This document shows positions 57,896-64,000 of a stretch of 64,000 nucleotides of DNA, piece after piece (positions within the stretch are counted from its first letter, which is position 1; each line of letters starts with the position of its first letter). This stretch comes from Alphaproteobacteria bacterium (lineage in GTDB: Bacteria; Pseudomonadota; Alphaproteobacteria; UBA6615). The position numbers and the translations under genes are program-made. Under the pieces are notes generated by a model. That model did not search any database. It saw only the letters and a list, made by a program, of their open reading frames with translations, and was not told the DNA's origin. The DNA lies in contig JAJFJA010000047.1 in assembly GCA_021774445.1 (NCBI GenBank), positions 62,001 to 126,000 on the forward strand, read 5' to 3'.

Positions 57896-59074
57896 TTAGG
57901 CGCTTTCCATAATAACCGCGGTCGCTGCCGCAACGCCCGCCGCCAGATCGACTTCACGGCCAAGCTTCGAAAGAGCGCCGGCCAAAGCGGTAATCGCCAC
58001 CACTGCATAGATCGGTTCGGCGACCGGTCCCATATGGCCGATGCGTAGCAGCTTGCCGGCGGTATCGCCGCGACCGCCGGAGATTACCGTACCGAAGACA
58101 TCGCGCATGGTCGACCGGATCAGTGCGTCGTCCATCCCGTCGGGGACCTTGATCGTCGTCGCCGTCGGCGACGCGATCTCTTCCCGTGCCGCCCAAAGTT
58201 CCAGCCCCAGTGCTTTGACGCCGGCCCGGCAGGCGCGCGCCGTTAACGCGTGGCGCCGCCACACCGTCTCCGGCCCTTCTTCGAGATAGACGTCCAGCGC
58301 CGCGTCGAGGCCGTTGATCTCGGCGATCGCCGGCGTGAACGGGAAGGGCGCATCCTTGCTCCAGGCGTCCTTCCAATCCGTCAGGCTCAGCACCGAGGCG
58401 CCCGGGCAATCCGGATTTGCTTCCATATGTTCCCAAGCAGCTTCGCTGACCGCCATGACCGTCAGCCCCGGCGCGCCGCCCAGGCATTTTCCCGGCCCAG
58501 TGACGAACACATCCGCGTAACAATCGTCGGGATGAATATCCATGCCGGCGAAAGACGACACCGCATCGACCAGGAACAGGCTGCCATGGTCCCGCACCAC
58601 CTTACCGATTTCATTTACCGGGTTCAGCGTCCCCGAGGGCGTGTCGTGATGCACCGCCGTGACGATGGCGATATCCGGCCGCGTCCGCAGCATTTGCGAC
58701 ACCTGCGCCGCCGAGATCGCCTCGTTGTACGGCACTTCGATTTCCAACAGTTCCTTGCAATAGCGCGCCGCCCAGTAGCCGTACCCCTTGCCATACACAC
58801 CCGACGCCAGGTTCAGCACCACGTCGTCGCGCGAAATCAACGACGCCGCGGCGGCTTCCAAGCCGACCGCCGGTTCCGCGTGCACAATCAACGCCGGTTC
58901 TTCGACCCGCAGCGCGGTCGCGCATTTGCGCGCCACGTCTTCATACACCGACTGGAAATAGGGATCGAAATCATAGTGGATCGGCCGCGCCATCGCCCGG
59001 CTGATCCGCGGGTAAGCCTGCACAGGACCGGCCGTCAACGTAATGACGGGTTCTTTGACTCGACCATCGGCCAT
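57896..59074 (-). CDS. Class V aminotransferase, pyridoxamine-pyruvate transaminase-like
   Basis: A 392-residue PLP-fold aminotransferase with Schiff-base lysine K196 (VTGPGKCLGG) and D170 (LVDAVSSF). The text VITLTAGPVQAYP, NLASGVYGKGYGYWA, VHHDTPSGTLNP, TPAIAEINGLDAALD and RIGHMGPVAEPIYA closely follows pyridoxamine-pyruvate aminotransferase as I remember it, more than alanine- or serine-glyoxylate enzymes. That enzyme converts pyridoxamine and pyruvate to pyridoxal and alanine. The ATG at 59074 has a perfect GAGGGAGG site 8 bases upstream; an in-frame TTG at 59092 is rejected. Confidence 0.87.
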   Translation of the reverse strand: MADGRVKEPVITLTAGPVQAYPRISRAMARPIHYDFDPYFQSVYEDVARKCATALRVEEPALIVHAEPAVGLEAAAASLISRDDVVLNLASGVYGKGYGYWAARYCKELLEIEVPYNEAISAAQVSQMLRTRPDIAIVTAVHHDTPSGTLNPVNEIGKVVRDHGSLFLVDAVSSFAGMDIHPDDCYADVFVTGPGKCLGGAPGLTVMAVSEAAWEHMEANPDCPGASVLSLTDWKDAWSKDAPFPFTPAIAEINGLDAALDVYLEEGPETVWRRHALTARACRAGVKALGLELWAAREEIASPTATTIKVPDGMDDALIRSTMRDVFGTVISGGRGDTAGKLLRIGHMGPVAEPIYAVVAITALAGALSKLGREVDLAAGVAAATAVIMESA

Positions 59075-59152
59075 GTAAGTAACCTCCCTCAAATCCGGAA
59101 GTTTATGATAGCTTGGCGCTAAGTGATCGACGAGTGATTATTGTAATGCCGA

Positions 59153-59165
59153 AACCAAATTGGTT
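59153..59165. promoter_or_regulatory. Candidate operator AACCAA-A-TTGGTT between transaminase and oxidase genes
   Basis: AACCAAATTGGTT is a perfect 6-bp inverted repeat around one base, in the 106-bp divergent gap between the transaminase and the GMC oxidase. Its right half extends to ATTGGTTAC, which is also found at 42148-42156 in front of the cupin operon. A shared regulator, perhaps the GntR protein, is inferred. Confidence 0.5.
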
Positions 59166-59180
59166 ACGTCGCAAAGTAAA

Positions 59181-60740
59181 ATGAACGGCCAGATCTTTGA
59201 TTTCATAGTGGTCGGCGCCGGCAGTGCTGGCTGCGTCCTTGCGGCGCGTTTATCGCAAGATCCGTCGGTTCAGGTTGCCCTGATCGAGGCCGGCGGCCAA
59301 CCGAATGACCCTGCGATCGCTGACCCGGCCGCGTGGCCGGCCCTGCAAGGCAGTGAAATCGACTGGCGGTTCGAGACCGCTCCACAACCACGTTGTGCCG
59401 GCCGCGTGCATCAATGGCCGCGCGGTAAGGCCGTCGGCGGCTCCACATGTTTGCACGCCATGGCCCATGTCCGCGGTCATCCGAGTGATTTCGATAGCTG
59501 GGCCGCGCAGGGTTGTACCGGCTGGGGCTACCGCGACCTGCTGCCCTATTTCATTCGTTCCGAAAACTCCGATCGCGGTGCCTCGGCTTATCACGGCACC
59601 ACGGGCCCGCTGCACCTCGTCGCGCCGACCCGCCCGCACCCGATTACCTTGGCCTACATGGCGGCTGGGGAGGCGCACGGCATTGCCCCCACTGACGACC
59701 ATAACGGGCCGCGCCTTTCCGGCCCCACGTTGAATACACTGAACCTAAAAGACGGCCGCCGCCAAACCGCCGCCGAGGCCTATTTGATACCGGCCCTGGG
59801 CCGCGACAATCTGCAGCTCTTCGACCGGGGTCTTGTGCGCCAACTCGCCATCGAGCGCGGGCGCTGCCGCTCGGTCACACTGCGACGCGACGGCGAAATC
59901 GTCAGCCTGCGGGCGGAACGCGGTGTCATTCTGGCGGCCGGTGCCATCGGCTCACCCACGATTCTACTTCGCTCCGGGATCGGGCCTGCGGCCGACTTGG
60001 CCGCGCTCGACGTGGCGGTCGCGGTAGACCTGCCTGGGGTTGGCGCCAACCTGCACGACCATCTGCTGGCCGGCGGCAATCTCTACCGTTCGAAACGCCC
60101 GGTACCGCCGTCCCATTATCAGCACTCGGAATCGCTGATGTATGTTGACCGGCCAGGCGGCGCGGCGGCACCCGAACTCGTACTCGCTTGCGTGGTAGCA
60201 CCCGTCGTCACCGAGGCCTTTGTCGCACCGGACCCGGGCAGTGCCTACACCTTGATGTATGGCTTTACCCATCCGAAGAGTCGGGGCTCGCTTCGGCTTC
60301 GGTCCACCGATCCCGATCACCCGCCGATTATCGATCCCAACTATCTGTCCCATCCTGACGACCGGGTGGTCTATCTCGAAGCCCTCGATCTGGCCCAGGC
60401 AGTCGGCGCCAGCCCCGCCCTCGATGACTGGCGCGCCGAGGAGCTGCTGCCGGGACCGGATGTCCGCAGCCCCGAGCAACGATGGTCTTTCGTCGAGCGT
60501 GCCGCCTATACCCACCATCACCCGGTCGGTACTTGTCGCATGGGCAATGACGAACGCGCCGTGGTCGGCCCCGACCTTACGGTTCACGGGATCGACGGTC
60601 TCTATGTCGCCGACGCCTCGGTCATGCCTCAAATCACCACCGGGCCGGTCAACGCCGCCGTGGTTGCGATTGCCGAACGGGCCAGCGACCTGATCACCGG
60701 CCGCCAGCCTGCCGTCCCCGCCAGCCTACCGGTCATCTAA
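59181..60740 (+). CDS. GMC-family FAD oxidase, pyridoxine 4-oxidase-like
   Basis: A 519-residue glucose-methanol-choline oxidoreductase. The FAD motif is FIVVGAGSAGCVLAARLS, with LIEAGGQPNDP and the GMC signature RGKAVGGSTCLHAMAHVRGH. Catalytic histidines are expected in THHHPVGTCRMG and the C-terminal TTGPVNAAV region has asparagine in the second catalytic position. The frame is open from a TTG at 59160 that overlaps a likely operator, so ATG 59181 is preferred. GMC enzymes include the pyridoxine 4-oxidase that makes pyridoxal in B6 degradation. Divergent placement from the transaminase and pyridoxal dehydrogenase genes supports this. A choline or alcohol dehydrogenase is the alternative. 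Confidence 0.84.
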   Translation: MNGQIFDFIVVGAGSAGCVLAARLSQDPSVQVALIEAGGQPNDPAIADPAAWPALQGSEIDWRFETAPQPRCAGRVHQWPRGKAVGGSTCLHAMAHVRGHPSDFDSWAAQGCTGWGYRDLLPYFIRSENSDRGASAYHGTTGPLHLVAPTRPHPITLAYMAAGEAHGIAPTDDHNGPRLSGPTLNTLNLKDGRRQTAAEAYLIPALGRDNLQLFDRGLVRQLAIERGRCRSVTLRRDGEIVSLRAERGVILAAGAIGSPTILLRSGIGPAADLAALDVAVAVDLPGVGANLHDHLLAGGNLYRSKRPVPPSHYQHSESLMYVDRPGGAAAPELVLACVVAPVVTEAFVAPDPGSAYTLMYGFTHPKSRGSLRLRSTDPDHPPIIDPNYLSHPDDRVVYLEALDLAQAVGASPALDDWRAEELLPGPDVRSPEQRWSFVERAAYTHHHPVGTCRMGNDERAVVGPDLTVHGIDGLYVADASVMPQITTGPVNAAVVAIAERASDLITGRQPAVPASLPVI

Positions 60741-60757
60741 GGGCCATCATGATGTCG

Positions 60758-61303
60758 TCAGGTCGTGACCGGTCCCTCACCACTCCTTGCCAGCGGGCGT
60801 CCGCCATCCGCGAACGCCAAGATGGCAACGATTTCGTCCGGTCGCGGCCCGTCCGGCACCATGACGGTGATCGTGTCCAATTCGTTGAAGGACCAGATAT
60901 TGTCTTTGTTGGACAGCGGTACGTCGATTGTCGCTCCCGCCGCCGCGACTTTCTTGGTCGATGGGATGATCGCCTCGCCGCCGCCCACCGCGTTGCGCAT
61001 GGTCCTGCCGAGTTTCGGATGCAGCAGGGCAGCGGCATGCTCGAGCTCACCGCTGACGCCAACGATGGCCGACTTTCCGTAGCTCAGCGCCGGCCCGTCC
61101 AGCAGCGCCACCGCTTGCGCCGCCAGGCGCTCGCCGAGCGCCAAACCGATATCGAACAGCGGACTGACATCCGCTTGATAGCTTCCGGCAAGGGGGTTGG
61201 TGATAACAGCGATCGCCGCCACCCGCGAGATCGGCCGTGCTGCACGCTCGCCGGCATCGGCTTCGACGATTTCTTTAACGAACAATATCTTGCGAATATT
61301 CAT
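60758..61303 (-). CDS. AA_synth (DUF1185) family protein
   Basis: A 181-residue protein matching the amino acid synthesis family pattern: MNIRKILFVKEIVEADAGER, ITNPLAGSYQADVSPLFDIG, YGKSAIVGVSGELEHAAALL, HPKLGRTMRNAVGGGEAIIP, and a final PDEIVAILAFADGGRPLARS. The histidine and glutamate in GELEHAA are the likely active-site or metal residues. No reaction is established for the family. The frame is open to 61363, but the ATG at 61303 has AGG upstream and fits relatives. It converges on the GMC oxidase gene with 17 bp between stops. Confidence 0.83.
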   Translation of the reverse strand: MNIRKILFVKEIVEADAGERAARPISRVAAIAVITNPLAGSYQADVSPLFDIGLALGERLAAQAVALLDGPALSYGKSAIVGVSGELEHAAALLHPKLGRTMRNAVGGGEAIIPSTKKVAAAGATIDVPLSNKDNIWSFNELDTITVMVPDGPRPDEIVAILAFADGGRPLARSGEGPVTT

Positions 61304-61370
61304 GTGCAACCTGCCCTGGCCCGTTATTTTGCTTCCGACAGATCTTATACGTTGAGCCGACAACCATCAC

Positions 61371-61787
61371 ATGTTTAGCACCCGTACCCTTGCTGGTCTT
61401 TCAGCGCTTATCTTGCTGGCCGCCTGCACCGCGGCGACCCCGCAGCGCGCCCCCTTGGCGCTGGCTATCCGCAATACCGACCCCACCGAGCCCATGCGCT
61501 GCGTCATGGTTGTCGCGCATTTCGTCTCGGTGGATGTTCCTTTGGTGGCGCCCGGCGAGACTATCCGCCTGGATTTCAGCCGCGTCGTGGATACTGGATC
61601 ACTCATTGTCGCGGCCGCCGATGGCCGCGACATGGAGGTCGAGAATCTGCTCTGCGGCAGTGACGATCGTTGGTCCGAAACCCGCGGCGATCTGCCGTTA
61701 CTCCCTTTGCGCGCTGCGACCACTAGCCGGCTGGAGGCCGCCTGTCGGCTGGTCCCGCGCCTGGGTTGTACGATCAATGCGCCTTGA
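61371..61787 (+). CDS. Small putative lipoprotein
   Basis: A 138-residue protein with a lipoprotein signal: [20 protein letters not shown], lipobox LLAAC, lipidated cysteine at residue 19. The mature part has [20 protein letters not shown] and [14 protein letters not shown], which suggests a small beta domain, and three further cysteines (MRCVM, LLCGS, AACRL). I recognise no named family. The residue after the lipidated cysteine is threonine, so outer-membrane sorting is likely. Confidence 0.72.
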   Translation: MFSTRTLAGLSALILLAACTAATPQRAPLALAIRNTDPTEPMRCVMVVAHFVSVDVPLVAPGETIRLDFSRVVDTGSLIVAAADGRDMEVENLLCGSDDRWSETRGDLPLLPLRAATTSRLEAACRLVPRLGCTINAP

Positions 61788-61876
61788 GCAAGGCTTCTCC
61801 GGCCGGTGGTTCTCGGGCATACTCCGCCACTTGGCGGTCTGCCCACTGGGATCGCGCCGGTTTGGAGAGAGACAGC

Positions 61877-62938
<1,062 letters not shown>

Positions 62939-62947
62939 ACCGCTCCG

Positions 62948-63064
62948 TTATTTCGCGGCCCACAGCATGCCGCGTTTGAAAATCGCAGCCGCGTTCGCAT
63001 TGTCGAACGCCGCGGCCGTGTGGCCCAGGACGCTGTAAAACACGCGCCTGTCTCGGGTGTCATG
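62948..63064 (-). pseudogene. Remnant of a ThuA-like gene, C-terminal end only
   Basis: On the minus strand, 38 codons before a TAA stop read RRVFYSVLGHTAAAFDNANA and then a tail with FKRGMLWAA. This is the standard end of ThuA-like (trehalose utilisation/glutamine-amidotransferase-like) proteins: the VFYxxLGH strand and the final LWA helix. No start codon or upstream ThuA sequence is visible before the RidA gene on the other side, so the rest of the gene has been lost. It occupies much of the 306-bp gap between the MalK-type and RidA genes. Confidence 0.6.
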
Positions 63065-63244
63065 ACGCCGGCGTCGGCTTGACACCAATAAGATCTGGTC
63101 CTTAGACTATTACGATCCAATCTGCGGGAACTTGATCCAACATATTGGAAAGACATGTGATTACGACAGCCCAGTCCGACCACCCGAACGCATTCCTGCA
63201 GAGTGCGTTTGCATACGGCCCCCCATAAACAGAGAGGATCGGTA

Positions 63245-63631
63245 ATGGCATTGCGGCGATTTGGTGCGGGTGAAACGGGGGCCGGCGGCCAGGGATTGCC
63301 CTTTGCCCGTGCGGTCGAGGCCGATGGCTGGCTCTACGTGTCCGGCCAGGTCGCGATGGTGGATGGTGAGGTCATTGACGGTGGCATCGTTGCTCAGAGC
63401 CACAAGGCCATTCAGAATATGATCGCCATCCTCAGGGAAGCCGGCTATGGCCGCGAGGACATCGTCAGGATCGGCGTCTGGCTTGATGACCCGCGTGATT
63501 TCTGGACCTTCAACAAGGTCTATGCTGAGTATTTCAGCGCCAACCCCCCGGCGCGAGCCTGTGTCCAAGCGACGATGATGGTCGAATGCAAGATAGAGAT
63601 TGACTGCGTCGCCTATCGGCCTCCGGCTTAG
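63245..63631 (+). CDS. RidA/YjgF-family protein (second copy)
   Basis: A 128-residue RidA homologue. Conserved features are WLYVSGQVAMVDGEV, IVRIGVWLDDPRDFWTFNKV, the arginine R104 in PPARACVQA and the glutamate E118 in KIEIDCVAY. It resembles the copy at 44606-44986 in length and active-site layout but differs in the N-terminus (FGAGETGAGGQGLPF). It may be the enamine deaminase for a second step. The ATG at 63245 has GAGAGGA upstream. An IclR regulator gene follows 12 bp later. Confidence 0.88.
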   Translation: MALRRFGAGETGAGGQGLPFARAVEADGWLYVSGQVAMVDGEVIDGGIVAQSHKAIQNMIAILREAGYGREDIVRIGVWLDDPRDFWTFNKVYAEYFSANPPARACVQATMMVECKIEIDCVAYRPPA

Positions 63632-63643
63632 ATCGGCGCCGGC

Positions 63644-64000
63644 ATGTCTGACGATAAGACAACCCGTCGGGCCCGCGGCATCGAGCGGTCGTTCCATATT
63701 CTCGACTATTTGCACCAGCGCAAGTGCCCGCTGCGGCCCAACGAGATCGCGGCCGGAATTGGAGCGCCGAAATCCACGGTCTACGACATCGTAAATTTGC
63801 TGCTGGAACAGGGCATCGTCGAGTATGCCGGCGGCGATGGCCGCATTTTCTTCGGCCGCAAGCTCTACTTCTTCGGCCTGTCATACCTCAAGCGATTCGA
63901 CCTGGCCCGTGAGGCAGAGAGCTATCTGCAACACCTTTCGGAGGTGACGCACGAGACTTCCCAGCTTTGCATGATCGACAAAGGCAAATATACCGTCGTC
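63644..64000 (+). CDS. IclR-family transcriptional regulator, N-terminal part
   Basis: The frame opens at ATG 63644 and runs off the window end, giving 119 residues. The winged helix has GIERSFHILDYLHQRKCPLR and NEIAAGIGAPKSTVYDIVNL with LLEQGIVEY, and the linker/effector start has FFGLSYLKRFDLAREAESYL and THETSQLCMIDKGKY, all typical of IclR. It starts 12 bp after the RidA gene on the same strand. It likely controls catabolic genes nearby or beyond the window. Confidence 0.88.
   Translation, partial: MSDDKTTRRARGIERSFHILDYLHQRKCPLRPNEIAAGIGAPKSTVYDIVNLLLEQGIVEYAGGDGRIFFGRKLYFFGLSYLKRFDLAREAESYLQHLSEVTHETSQLCMIDKGKYTVV

Overview
The window is high-GC DNA, almost fully coding, arranged in short operons with frequent 4-bp ATGA/GTGA overlaps. 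Its content is dominated by ABC and TRAP importers, catabolic enzymes and one-gene regulators (XRE-cupin, MarR, LysR, GntR, Crp/Fnr, AraC, IclR). This fits a metabolically versatile alphaproteobacterium of the Rhodospirillales/Rhizobiales type. That placement is an inference from gene style, not from a marker gene. I saw no rRNA, tRNA, CRISPR array, transposase or phage gene.

Layout. 1-2150: end of a hydantoinase/oxoprolinase pair (HyuA fragment, HyuB). 2188-7317: a polar amino-acid ABC importer operon ending in a muconate-lactonizing-type enolase-superfamily enzyme, with an XRE-cupin regulator beside it. 7608-10674: a DapA-like aldolase/dehydratase, a Gfo/Idh/MocA oxidoreductase and a TIM-barrel sugar isomerase. 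10712-14243: minus-strand genes for a truncated haemoglobin, an AurF-like di-iron oxygenase, two secreted proteins sharing a GVYTxW motif, and a small membrane protein. 14437-15413: a helical-repeat fragment and a duplicated DUF4242 protein. 15506-18717: a MarR regulator facing an acyl-CoA ligase joined to a reductive-dehalogenase-like Fe-S/corrinoid protein. 19409-25735: a DctPQM TRAP importer with its DctB/DctD two-component system and a sigma-54 promoter. 25817-33784: desaturase, aldehyde dehydrogenase, PotABCD-like ABC importer, DUF3830 protein and a divergent LysR. 33808-41039: a tandem-PAS histidine kinase facing an operon of an ATP-grasp ligase, a sensor-MFS fusion and an orphan ABC_sub_bind protein.

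41157-60740 is the most coherent part. A pyridoxine 4-oxidase-like GMC enzyme, a pyridoxamine-pyruvate transaminase-like aminotransferase, a pyridoxal 4-dehydrogenase-like SDR and a 4-pyridoxolactonase-like hydrolase make up the upper branch of vitamin B6 degradation. A hydroxyacyl-CoA-dehydrogenase-fold enzyme resembling the pyridine-aldehyde dehydrogenase of the lower branch is also present. The flavin ring-opening oxygenase and the class II aldolase-type decarboxylase of the known pathway are not in the window. Instead there is a gentisate/salicylate-dioxygenase-type cupin with RidA, GST and beta-propeller genes, and a BMP-type ABC importer. This suggests a variant B6 (or related 3-hydroxypyridine) pathway in which a cupin opens the ring.

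Inside this region sits an unrelated signalling unit (52567-54878): a Crp/Fnr regulator and an adenylate cyclase fused to an N-terminal [2Fe-2S] ferredoxin domain and a C-terminal Rieske domain, followed by a cupredoxin and a DUF4142 protein. The right end holds an AA_synth-family protein, a lipoprotein, an orphan MalK-type ATPase, a ThuA remnant, a second RidA and the start of an IclR regulator.
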